Of a stretch of DNA of 64,000 nucleotides, positions 35,055 through 45,437 are shown piece by piece; the stretch's first letter is position 1, and every line of letters begins with the position of its first letter. Where the stretch lies: assembly GCA_027923505.1 (NCBI GenBank), contig BROI01000032.1, forward strand, positions 214,142-278,141, read 5' to 3'. This DNA comes from Mayamaea pseudoterrestris. Lineage: Eukaryota > Bacillariophyta > Bacillariophyceae > Sellaphorales > Sellaphoraceae. The translations under genes and the position numbers were made by a program. The notes under the pieces were generated by a model. It worked only from the letters and a program-made list of their open reading frames with translations, made no database searches and had not been told where the DNA came from.

Positions 35055-35240
35055 GATGGTTTTCCTGTATGGTCCTTGGGCAACGTAAATTCAATTGCAA
35101 CGACGTGCAGTCGAGAAAAGTTAATGGCAAAACGGTTCCTTTCGTCATGGTCGGTTTTAATTTCAGTCGCTCCGGTTCTCGATGCGACAGACCGCGCTAA
35201 AGATCGTCATCGCTCATTCTTTCGGCACCTGCTTGTCACC

Positions 35241-36610
35241 ATGATTCTCCCCACTACTGCGTTGCTAGTACTATGTTTGATATCATGTTGTGATGCTCTC
35301 TCTCCCTCAAGACTTGCGCAAAAGCGATTAGAATCGACGTTCTATCCATTCGAGCCTCAAAATGATGCAATGAGCAGCAGTGCCAACAGTCAACCACGAA
35401 TCGCACACCATTCGTCGTTAAAGGCAGACGAAACAAGTCGACGAGACTTTTTTGCAGCATCTTTTGCTGCCACTGCAACCTTCATGGCTTTTGGAGTGGA
35501 TGAAGCATCTGCAAAAGACGTATCAATGGCAACGTCTCTTCCCACTACAGACAACGTGGTAATTGCAGCACCCATTGATTGGACCGGCATATTGGAAAAA
35601 TCCAAAAAGAAGGCTCTCGGCGGCGGCAAGGCGGGCGCCAGTGCGGCTGTCGTGCAGGTCATGGCGCTCATGTGGCTGCGCACCAGCATGAACTATCAGT
35701 ATCGCTACGGAGGAAGCCTTAAAGAGGCGCTTGACACGCTGTGGAAGCAAGGTGGCATATCAAGGCTTTATCAAGGCTTGCGTACGTAATATGACATTGT
35801 TGTATTTCTTTGCTGATTGGCATTTTGATTTTTGAAACTACTTATTAACACTTCACTGTTTGATATACTACAGCTTTTGCTCTGGTACAAGGTCCTGCGA
35901 CGAGGTACGATTCAAATTAAAGCAACAAGAGTGTCGCATCCGTTTTCAAAGAATGCTCTCTCAATATACTTCTCCCCCTTTACAGATTCGGCGACACGGC
36001 TGCCAACACTGGCATTCTAACTTTGCTGGATGCTCTTCCAGCGACACATGGTCTACCGCTGCCAATCAAGACGGCATGTGGAAGTGCCGCCGCTGGACTC
36101 TGGCGCATCATGCTCATGCCAATTGACTCGTCCAAGACTGCCATGCAGGTGGAAGGGGCACAAGGCTTGACGCAACTATGGGCCAGTGTACTATCCACGG
36201 GACCGGGCCCATTGTATCGCGGAGCATTGGCGCAAGCCGCCGCGACTGCCGTCGGGCACTTTCCGTGGTTCATCACTTACAATGCCTTGAACGAAAACGT
36301 TCCAACCTTTGAGAATGATTTGTTTTTGACACTTGTTCGATCCGCTGGACTGGGTTTGGTTTCATCCTGCGTCTCTGACTGTGTGTCCAACAGTCTTCGT
36401 GTCATTAAAACCACCAAGCAAACCGCGCAGCTTGGTACCAATGGCGCGACTGCCAAGGAATTGTCGTATCCAGAGATTGTCGCTTCCATCATTGAGCAAG
36501 ACGGAGTCAGTGGCTTGTTTTTGCGTGGTCTGAGCACGCGACTGCTCACCAATGCGATTCAAGGGGCAGCATTCAGTGTGCTGTGGCGTTACTTTCAGCA
36601 AGTGGGGTAA
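35241..36610 (+). CDS. Carrier-family (SLC25-like) protein with a plastid-like, twin-arginine presequence
   Basis: Exons are 35241-35781, 35874-35904 and 35986-36610; the middle one is a 31-base microexon. They join in frame to 398 residues. The chain starts with a signal peptide (MILPTTALLVLCLISCCDALS). A second stretch at about residues 68-95 reads SRRDFFAASFAATATF and ends EASA, like a twin-arginine thylakoid signal. The rest resembles the mitochondrial carrier fold: YQGLPFALVQGPATRFGDT, PIDSSKTAMQVEG (family P-x-D/E-x-x-K/R), and GLFLRGLSTRLLTNAIQGA. The first repeat is atypical, so fewer than six classical helices may be present. A plastid envelope or thylakoid location is inferred from the presequence; the substrate is unknown. 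Confidence 0.75.
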
Positions 36611-36928
36611 GGTCTGTACGTAAGTCGAGTGACGTAAGCCGGCGGGCTTGATACTCGAGGTTGTAGCGCGTGACCTTCAAGTATTCTTAATCAAATAGTT
36701 TAAGTTCAACAGCAATTTGTAGCTATTTTAGTTAGATAAATGGCTCGGGGTGTAAAAGCAGACCTGTCAAGGATGCAGTTGGTTAAAATCATTGCTGGCT
36801 GCTCGTGAGAAGCAGGGCATAACGTCGCCGAGCGACTCAAAAAATTGTTGATTGTTCGTGTTAACCTCGCGTCGCTTGCGTACATATCCCTCGAAAACAT
36901 AAAGAGTCGCTGTTCCATCATAAGTTGT
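36611..36928. other. Convergent spacer
   Basis: About 318 bp between the carrier gene and the TPR gene, both ending here. No feature is recognised beyond presumed 3' UTRs. Confidence 0.4.
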
Positions 36929-38230
36929 TCAATGTTCGTGTCGTCCTCGCCGACGCTCGTGCACCCATTCCTCGTCGCCGAGTAATACTAGCAAACGCTC
37001 AGCAACCCGACCCACCATGTGCAAGTACCAATCAATGTACGACTGGAGCTTGTGCGTATGATCATTTGCGTCACCATGGTTATGCATACTGATTCCTGTT
37101 GCCTGCTGCTGCGATGAGGAGAGCAGGTTCCGTCGGCGCATCGTTGTTTGGTCCAACACCGTTGCACCATTATGATTGTCGCTAACGTTTTTATCAAATA
37201 ATGCATTCATTGCTCCGATTCTTTTTGTTGACGGACTCGACCATAGCTGCTGCATGGCGCGCTTCGTTTGTTCGTCGTTGAGCTTGGCAGTCGTCATGGC
37301 TTGACGCAAAAGTCGTTCCTCCCTGCAAAGGGCTGCATTTAGCGACGCGATAGATGGATTCATCTTGTTGCCGGTGCCGCTCATATCTGGCGACAATGTT
37401 GAGTTTAAGTTTGTGTCGTCTTGATGCTTATCGTCTAATTCGTCCGTCTGGTCAACATGAACATTGTTGAATGATGCCGTCATTTCACCGTCGTCCCCAT
37501 TTGTTAATTTATCCTGCTCCAACCATTTCCTGGCCTGGCTCAAATCGTGCCGCGCAGTTGCATACTCTCCCGACAGTCTATGTGACTTGCTACGTCTATA
37601 GTACAGTTTGGATACTTGTAGGTGGTCCAAGTCGATCGAACCTGTATCTCTATTCGTCGTTGCCGCTCTCGTCTCGCTACTGATGTCAACGTGCTTGCCA
37701 TCCAGCTTTAATCGACCCAACGCCATGCTACAAAACTGAATCGACTTGCGATACCAATTTAACGACAAAGCTGCCTGCGCCAAATTGTTCATAATCTTTA
37801 GAAACAGCGCATCATGTTCATAAGCAACTGGCAGCAGAGTCAAGTAAACATCCATGGCTTGCTCGTATTCTTGCTTCTCATACAATGAATTCCCGTAGGC
37901 TCGCTGCTTTTCGGCCCAATCAAGTTTTTGTTCAAGACTCATATTGGCAATATGGTTTGCCACTTGAGCCAGTTTACTTTCCATGTCAGCCGCCTTGCGT
38001 TCCTTTTCGGATGCGATGCGCGAACTTCCATCTGGTAGTCGAGTCTGCAGCTCAAAATGACCAGCAGTTGGTGATGAAGATGTACATGCTATAACCTTTG
38101 TTTCCTCGCTTTTTCGTGAGGCAGGTTGACTCGTCATCTGTTGTTGCAGTGCTTCGTTGAGCGCCATTATGACGTCGGACGGCGTCGTGAAGGGGGACTC
38201 CTTGTCGCGACGCAAATGGGAAATATCCAT
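36929..38230 (-). CDS. TPR-containing protein, uncharacterised
   Basis: Single exon, 433 residues. The N-terminal 85 residues are low-complexity. From about residue 100 to 240 the sequence shows TPR helices: AYGNSLYEKQEYEQAMDVYL is close to the TPR consensus, then NNLAQAALSLNWYRKSIQFC and KLYYRRSKSHRLSGEYATA. The last repeat pair is spaced by an insertion. This is the arrangement of TPR units in co-chaperones of the FKBP/AIP type, but no isomerase domain is present. The C-terminal 60 residues contain YIDWYLHMVGRVAERLLVLL, a possible amphipathic or membrane-associated helix. An HSP90 co-chaperone-like role is possible but unproven. Confidence 0.7.
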   Translation of the reverse strand: MDISHLRRDKESPFTTPSDVIMALNEALQQQMTSQPASRKSEETKVIACTSSSPTAGHFELQTRLPDGSSRIASEKERKAADMESKLAQVANHIANMSLEQKLDWAEKQRAYGNSLYEKQEYEQAMDVYLTLLPVAYEHDALFLKIMNNLAQAALSLNWYRKSIQFCSMALGRLKLDGKHVDISSETRAATTNRDTGSIDLDHLQVSKLYYRRSKSHRLSGEYATARHDLSQARKWLEQDKLTNGDDGEMTASFNNVHVDQTDELDDKHQDDTNLNSTLSPDMSGTGNKMNPSIASLNAALCREERLLRQAMTTAKLNDEQTKRAMQQLWSSPSTKRIGAMNALFDKNVSDNHNGATVLDQTTMRRRNLLSSSQQQATGISMHNHGDANDHTHKLQSYIDWYLHMVGRVAERLLVLLGDEEWVHERRRGRHEH

Positions 38231-38510
38231 TCTCTCAATCTATCCTCGTTAATGAGTTTAACCTTGTTATGTGGAAAAGTTGCTTGTCAATGATGCTTTT
38301 AGACAATAAGCGGCATTACTGCATCAAGCTTGGAACGAATTTGTTGTCGATGCGGTTTTGCGCTGCGACGGAATTTCTTTGTTGCGACCCGATATCAGTC
38401 GCGGTCCGACTCACAAAAGCATTCCGTTGCAAAAGGATACCATTGTAAGTAACGGTACGACATGACTTTGCAGCGACCGTTGCTTGGATCTCTCCACAAA
38501 GTCGTCTACC

Positions 38511-41438
38511 ATGGCGCCGAAACAGAGCTTCACGGAGCCTCTCAAGGCAATCTTGCTGCCTCATTATGAAGCATATCAGCGTTCCGACGAGCCGGATGAA
38601 GTTTTGAGCCAAATCACCAAAGCCATTCAGCGTGAGCTTGATGAGTTCGCGCTAAGCGCCGGTTTACAGGGGATTACTCTTAATGGGGGTGCAGCGTCGA
38701 CCAAGGACGAAAAGGCATTCGAAAAGGAGCTTGCAGCAACTCTAATCTTCTTTTTGGATTGTGCGTTTGCTGCCGAAAGTTCCGCTGGAAGCATGGATGC
38801 GACGGAAAATGTCTTGGAGTTGACAGCTGCAGTTTCTGCAGTGATGTCCGTCGAAGTAGCCGGACTTATTCTGCTGCGAGCGATTGAAATTACAACAGTT
38901 CTTCTTGAACGGATTCGAAGCATGGGCTGCAAGCTTCTTGGAACTTTTACCAAATTTCTCATGCGCAATCCGGCTCGAAACCATGACCTCCTGGATCAAG
39001 CGTCGCAAGCGCTGCTTCCTCGATTTACCGACAAGAGCCAAACCGTTCGTCAGGCCGCCATTGAGGCTGGCAACTACTTTTTCGCGAACGACACGACGGA
39101 TCCTGATATTCTGCAGGCCTTGGTTTACTCGGTGCAGCATGATCCATCCGTTGCTAGCCGCGTGGCTGCTCTCCAAAGTCTGCCAATCAACCTTGAAACA
39201 GTCGACGTGTTGCTCAGCCGCGTCCGAGATGTCAAGGAAAAGGTTCGCGTGACGGCATTGAAAGTATTGGAAGAAAAAGACGCTTTTCCAATTTTAGAAG
39301 CAGAGCATTGTGCCGCCTTGGTCGAAGCTGGTATGACTGATCGGTGAGTTGATGAGCAGTGCTTGACAAGCTCATATATATATAATCTTTTCTCACTATC
39401 CCTTCTGTATCATAGCTGCGTCGCGACAAAGTCTGCCACTATCAACATGATACGTTTGGGCTGGATGAAGGCTGTCAATTACGATCCAATTACGCTTCTA
39501 GCCAAAATGAACGTCGCGGAGTATGACTCGCAGTGTGAAATGCTTCTGAAAGCCGTTGTCACAGCGACTGGCCAAGATTTAGAAAGTCTGAACGCTCTCG
39601 AGACTGAAGCTTATCGCAATGGCCTCAAAGGATCACTCATCACGATTACGAGCGCCGAACAAGATCTCGCTGTCGAATCGCTCTTTTATGCGAGGGTCGT
39701 GTGCTGCCAGACGAAGGAGGCGACATCGTTCGTATTCGGAAACACGCAATCTGCAGCAATGGAAGTCCTTCCAGACGTTACAATTGGTTGTGATATTTTA
39801 GAGTGGAATGTCAGCAAGCTCATGGAGGCAATCGGAGAGGAAGATCAAGAGAACGAAGACGTTTACACAGCAATTTGCCAACAGCTATTACTTTTGCTCA
39901 CTACTGTAGCTGACGTTGAGGAAGGCTCGCGCCGTCACCTCATTACTGTCATGAAACGAATGCTCAGCTCGATAGTAACTCCAGACGAGCTTGTAGAAGA
40001 CGTAATCAAGGTATTGCAGGCGATGGTCAATTGCGAAACTAGTTTCATCGATGAAGTGGTGGAAGTTGTCCACGAGATCAGCCGTCTGAACGACATTGTC
40101 GGAGAAGAGCTCCAAGAGAACCACATTTTACGCTCTATCTCCATTCTGACGATTGTCTGCGAGAAGTCCTCTCCTTGCGCGACATCATACGCTGCGATGA
40201 GCAAGTTTGCATGTCAGGTTTTGCCAATGTTATCGCATGATAGCGAGGTTGTGAAAGAAGCTGCCGTCAGCTGTCTTGGCAAGCTCGGTTTTTTCACCGA
40301 CCGGGAAACCATTACGACTTCTTTCGAGCCATTATTGATGGGAATGGTTATCGATGAGGATGAGTCGATCGTAGTCCAAGCGCAAGCACTACTTGCTCTG
40401 TCGGATTGGTCAATGCTAAATCAAGACGTAAAGCGCTTGATAACCGTCGACGATAGTGCAAGCTCGGTGTATGACGTGGTTACTTCATGGTTCAATTCGA
40501 GCGAGTCTTTTTCAATCTGCATTGCCGCTGAAATTGCCACCAAACTACTTTTTAATGGGATTGTTTGCGAGAAACTTTGGCTTGCGCATTTGGTCCTTGT
40601 CTTTTTCGATCCACGTTTGCAAACTGCCGCTTTGGAGGAGGCCGATGGAGACGATGAGGAAGATGTAAAGCAGATTGGAAGTCCATTGCGTCTACAGCAG
40701 TTGCTGAGTGTGTTTTTCCCGGCCTTCTGTGTCCAGAGCGACAAGGCGCGTGATGATCTTCTACATTCAATTGAGTTTCTGATTAACATTGTTCATCAAA
40801 AGCAAACTAAAGCGAAAAAACCTCGAGGTTTCAGAGCGCTACCTGTTGACAAGATGGTGTCGTTCATCGAAGATTCTGTGCGCCGTGGTGATGATATTGC
40901 CGAAAATGCCGAAGAAGCAAACGCTCTGGAGAACGACCATGGCGCTGAGACTTTATTAAACGATGCACCACAGGCCTCAATCGAGCTGTCAGTTGCGGTT
41001 CAGATAGCTGCTTTTCTTGAAAAGATGCATGCAGAGACTGGACTCACTTTCATGCGAACTCTTTTTAAAATGTTGAACGGAATTGACCTGAGTAGCGGCA
41101 TCAATGAGGAACCTACGTCAGTTGTTGCCACCCTGAAAGATCTGCTTGAACGGCTCACTGTCGCAGTTGACGATGATAGCTGCCTTCGGGGAATGGAGCC
41201 TATGTGCGTGGTTCTTGCGAATGTCACTGTCGAGTCTGAGGATGAGGCAATAGTTAGTGCAAAGGATGGCGATCGTGATGAGGATCTTGTCGAGTCACTG
41301 AATAGCTTGGTTATTGACGAAGATAACAATTCTCATACCGGCAAAGAAAACGCAAATCGCGCCCAGTCGTCTGCAAAGGATGTCGAAAATGTGTTTGAAT
41401 CGCCAAATGCCCGTGCAGGTTTGAGTGTCCTTGAGTAA
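38511..41438 (+). CDS. Condensin complex subunit CAP-G (subunit 3)
   Basis: Exons are 38511-39343 and 39416-41438, joined across a split Arg codon, giving 951 residues (animal CAP-G is about 1000). It is an all-helical HEAT-repeat protein, for example RFTDKSQTVRQAAIEAG and RVRDVKEKVRVTALKVLEEK, then a central block with EVVKEAAVSCLGKLGFFT. The region LLSVFFPAFCVQSD belongs to the Cnd3 domain typical of this subunit. CAP-G pairs with kleisin CAP-H and binds DNA in condensin I, which compacts mitotic chromosomes. The acidic C-terminus is shorter than in animals. The start ATG (ccATGGCG) is well placed; the frame opens slightly further upstream without an ATG. Confidence 0.88.
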
Positions 41439-41705
41439 AGAAGCGGAAAACTGGATGGTCGTAGTCGCGTTTAGCTTTATGTTACAGATCTGTCTATTTT
41501 TATTGTAAATATTGTACCTCCCGTTTACATTTCGTTACGTCGCACAGCTCTACCAGTAGCCATTTATTTGTCAGCGCTGGAGTCTGCGAAAACAATTAAT
41601 CCTGCAACTCACTCGCTACGTATGCCACGACCAGCCACATGGCGTGTGGCGCACGGATTAGGGAACGCTAGATGTATGGGTAAATGTTGGCAGCACACCA
41701 TCGCT

Positions 41706-43458
41706 TCACCGTAGATGATTAACAGTCATTGCCAAAAGGATTGTTATCCCCCCAGAACATGCGGTTCGTCGCCAACCAGCAGACGAAGTGACTCCAAAGG
41801 ATGCAATTGGCTCTTCAAATGCTTCGTTTGGAGCAGCAGATTGTGGTGCATTCGTGTTCTCAATGGGTGTTTGTAATGTCGGAAAATTCGACACTATAGC
41901 GTACTCTGATGGTGATTGGATCTGCACCTGCCTTATGGTTGGTTGGACAGTGGGATTGGCTGTTTTCTCTTCTGACCTTGCCTCGGGCACTAACGTAGCT
42001 ATAGGAACTTGTGAGACAGGCCCTACAGAGGGTGCAGCATACACTTTCAATGCAGCAGCAATGCTTGTGCAAGCAAGCGAATAGCTTTCCTGTTTTTCCC
42101 GTTGAGAGGTCACAGCATAATCGTTTAATGAAACGTAAACTTGTTTTAGAACCGCCGGGAGGTCGACAAAGAGCCTCCATGAGTCATGCTCGGTTAGCGA
42201 GCCGCCGTCATGTCGAGCTATAGCCTTGACAAATCTCGTATAAACACTTTTCGACTGCAGAACGTTTGCGTACATGTTGCGATTGATTTGGGCAAGGCAC
42301 CATTCATCGGAACTGCTCGTACTATTTGGGGCAAGCGAGTTAATTTCAACCGTCACGATCACCGAAGGGGCGACGCTCGGGATATCTGATGGACGAGAAG
42401 AAGGGCCATCTGATGGGGCAATGGTTGTTTTGACATTTGAAGGAGCAAAAGATGGTTTCCATGACGGTTCCACTGATGGGACATCGGAAGGAACTTCTGA
42501 AGGAATATCTGATGGGGCATCAGATAGCTCCTCCAAAAGCGCAGCTGAAGGTGCGATCAATACACCTTCCCAACCCAATGACGGCATATTTGATGGTGCA
42601 TTCGACGGAACACTGGACGGGAACTCTGGTATAGTAGAAGGAGGCATCGTGGTTTGGCTTGGAGCTGGACTAACTACCAAAACCTCATCAATCACGGCAC
42701 CGGTCGGGCTGCTGCTTGATAAGGATGGAGTCGTCGAGGGTGACAAAGTAGCTGTTATCCCAGTTGGTGCCAGTGATGGTATTTGGCTGCCGTCTGTGAC
42801 GGCAGTTGCAGGTGGTTGCGAGTCCAATCCTGCCGTAGCATCTTGTCCACCGTCGCCAGTCAGCATGGATTTTGGCCCGTCGGCACCAGCGCTCGTGTCC
42901 GGTGAGCCCGAGTACCATTTTCTGGTATGCAGATTGTCTTGAAATGAAGGAGAATATGAAGATGTTGGCGACCTAATGATGAAAGCATTTACAGTATGAC
43001 GGTGAGAAATGTACGAGCGTTGCAGGTGCAGGCCCTTTCGAACGTACCATGTCACACCTGGAATCTGCGTATCAATACTGACAGGCGTCGGAAAACTGGC
43101 ATACGATGGATGATTCGTGCTCGTCGGGACCCTGCGAGAGAATGGGGCATTGTTAAGTTAGTCAAATTTTTGTTTATTTGGCAAGGCTCAAATCTTTCGT
43201 CTTTCGTCGTTTGACTTGCTGCAAAACTCACCAAGTATCTACCGAGCTAGAGGCACTGCTAGGTAATGCCGACGATATCGTCGCTGGAGCAGATGGACTG
43301 GGAGCCATTGTATCGGTCGTCGGTTCCGCCGTGAGAATGGTCAAGCGTCGCGCCTCTGCATGGCGAACATAATCGGTCGCCCCTATTGTCGTTGCTGACC
43401 ATAGCGTCAAGAGGATCAAAGCACAATGCTGTTTCACTAAGTGTCTCATGTTTTTCAT
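41706..43458 (-). CDS. PSxxPS-repeat secreted or surface protein
   Basis: A diatom-type Ser/Pro-rich extracellular protein. Exon 1 (43458-43232) encodes a signal peptide (MRHLVKQHCALILLTLWSA). It joins in frame to 43131, and the coding sequence ends at 41706. The body carries many short repeats of the kind PSDIPSEVPSDVPSVEPS (about residues 210-310), then a Cys-containing globular stretch with conserved Trp and Tyr, and a C-terminal hydrophobic segment (GGITILLAMTV) that could be a GPI signal. A 75-bp stretch at 42973-43047 has GT...AG ends (GTACGT donor, TTAG acceptor) and is a multiple of three. Retained, the protein has 550 residues; spliced, 525. The flanking sequence reads more naturally spliced. 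PSxxPS proteins are frequent in diatom cell walls and adhesives. Confidence 0.78.
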
Positions 43459-43649
43459 GCGTTTCTTGCAGTAATGCTTTGTTCAATGCTGAATGCGCAC
43501 CGCCGCCATCATTTCGTCATGGCAAGCGTTGATTCGTGCGACGGACGAAATTTCGTTTGGCGAGCTATGCGACACACACAGCGTCGGTCCGGTACTCAAA
43601 TTCTCCATGAAGATCGACGCGTCCATCACGACCAAATCAAAAAGCCACC

Positions 43650-45359
43650 ATGATGCGCGCTCGAACAACTAAAAGTAAAGCGATAAACGTACAGCAGGAA
43701 GCATATATAGCAGCTGCAACAACTAGTGCGAGCGACAACGATGTAATTACAGCGAACGAATGCCAAAGAAAACACCGTCGCCGCAAGATTGGCCCCATCA
43801 ACTACATGAAACTCTGCGCTGGAACATGCTTCTCCATTGTCATGATGGTGTTCATGGCTCTAGTAGACTTTCAGCCAGCAAATAAAATACAAAAGGAACC
43901 ATTAATTCATAAAGTACTAAAGCGAAGAGGAAGTGACCAAGATGAGTGGCCTCCTCCGACGAATAACGGAAGCATTTGCTGGTTTGATGGGCAGTGCATG
44001 GAGCGAACAGTCTGCAGTCCCAACGAGGAGAGTTTTGGAACATGCGTTTCGTTTGGACTACAGTCAAATACAGAGAAGGGACCAGAACCTGCGGCTCAAG
44101 CTTGCGTGGACGCGTGCGTTGCAGAGTTGCAGGTTGACGAGCATTTTTATCATGAAACATGGCCAAATGTGCAAGCCAGCTACAATTTTGATTCAGACTC
44201 GTACCCTAGTGGCTGCACTGTCATTTTCAAACGAGAACCTCAGGGAAATCATTTTATTTATCTTGATGAACTAGACAGGAATGCTCCGCCGCATATTGAA
44301 GTTTCTCCGAGTGTCAAGCAATGGGTTGACCATCGCTTTCGTCACGTCAAGCGCGTCGATCCACTCAATGATGACGCAAACGACTCGCGATGGATGGCAC
44401 TTTGCTCGCACCCCTGCGAAACGGACAGTGACTGCATGACGCGCATGTCCAAGACAGCCTTTGTGTGCCTACAAGGAAGTTGTCAGCGCAACGTTGACTA
44501 CTGGCCGCACCAAAATGTCACCATTGTCACGGGCGCCACCTCGTCGTACTTTCACGGATTGACCAACTTGGTAGCATCTGCAAACTATTGGGCGCCATTT
44601 GCAAAGGTAGTGGTGTATAACTTGGGAGGACTTGAACAGACTGAAAAGGATGAAATACGATCATGGCCAAACGTTCTGTCGCTGGAATGGCCTGATGGTG
44701 TTCCAAAAGATCTTCCTCCGCACGTTCACGAGGGGAAAAAGTATGCATGGAAACCACCCATTGTTAATGAGACCTTACACAAGTATGGGTCCATATTTTG
44801 GCTGGATGCTGGAAGTACCTTGACTGGTCCAATCGAGCCGGCAATTGACGTTTTGCATCGACAGGGCATTTTTCTCGTCAAGGGACAAGACACTGACATG
44901 CAGCTCAGTCATCCGGGCTCATACGAATGGTTTGGCTATGACAAGAGCACAATGGCGACGGGACCGCATTTTAGCGGCAATACGCAAGCTTTCTTGTATC
45001 CTTCGCGATATGTTTCGTCGGTCGTTATACCGAACGCCGCGTGCGCCCTCGACATTGATTGCATTGCACCGGAAGGCTCATTCATTCGAAACCATCGGTA
45101 TGATCAAACGACAATCAGTATACTTGCATATCAACCAAAGGTTCAACTGGGGCATTACACTGAGTTTCTGGCGGCAGATCAGCGACAACTAAACGACGAC
45201 TTGTCAAAGCCTAGCTTCAAGTTCGTCTGGACGTCTCGCCAAGGCTGCCAATATTACGCAATGAAAGATTTCAGCGACAATAGAACCATATCTGATTATG
45301 CAATGAAGCTGCGAGGACGAGGACGAAGGGGTCGACTATTTGCTACCGGTCACCGATAG
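43650..45359 (+). CDS. Type II membrane glycosyltransferase-like protein (DUF1647-like)
   Basis: Single exon, 569 residues, with a good start context (ccaccATGATG). A basic cytosolic tail precedes one transmembrane anchor at about residues 52-74 (AGTCFSIVMMVFMALVDF), the topology of Golgi glycosyltransferases. The lumenal part has a Cys-rich stem (ICWFDGQCMERTVC, CSHPCETDSDCM). The C-terminal catalytic-like domain opens NVTIVTGATSSYFHGL and includes KVVVYNLGG, YAWKPPIVNETL and FWLDAGS. This series is typical of the DUF1647 family, which has a glycosyltransferase-like fold; WLDAGS stands where a metal-binding DxD is expected in related enzymes. The sugar substrate is unknown. It shares a 190-bp divergent promoter with the PSxxPS gene, so both may serve cell-surface building. 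Confidence 0.75.
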   Translation: MMRARTTKSKAINVQQEAYIAAATTSASDNDVITANECQRKHRRRKIGPINYMKLCAGTCFSIVMMVFMALVDFQPANKIQKEPLIHKVLKRRGSDQDEWPPPTNNGSICWFDGQCMERTVCSPNEESFGTCVSFGLQSNTEKGPEPAAQACVDACVAELQVDEHFYHETWPNVQASYNFDSDSYPSGCTVIFKREPQGNHFIYLDELDRNAPPHIEVSPSVKQWVDHRFRHVKRVDPLNDDANDSRWMALCSHPCETDSDCMTRMSKTAFVCLQGSCQRNVDYWPHQNVTIVTGATSSYFHGLTNLVASANYWAPFAKVVVYNLGGLEQTEKDEIRSWPNVLSLEWPDGVPKDLPPHVHEGKKYAWKPPIVNETLHKYGSIFWLDAGSTLTGPIEPAIDVLHRQGIFLVKGQDTDMQLSHPGSYEWFGYDKSTMATGPHFSGNTQAFLYPSRYVSSVVIPNAACALDIDCIAPEGSFIRNHRYDQTTISILAYQPKVQLGHYTEFLAADQRQLNDDLSKPSFKFVWTSRQGCQYYAMKDFSDNRTISDYAMKLRGRGRRGRLFATGHR

Positions 45360-45437
45360 TTAAGGGAGAACTGAGATAAATTGCCGCGAAGCCAGAGATT
45401 TTCTTGGCACTATGTTCACAACTTATTGATTTTTAAC

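Noticed and set aside
42274-42942. Plus-strand open frame of 222 codons rich in Gly, Ser and Asp
   Set aside because: Its repeats mirror the PSxxPS repeats on the opposite strand; the minus gene has the signal peptide and splice sites.
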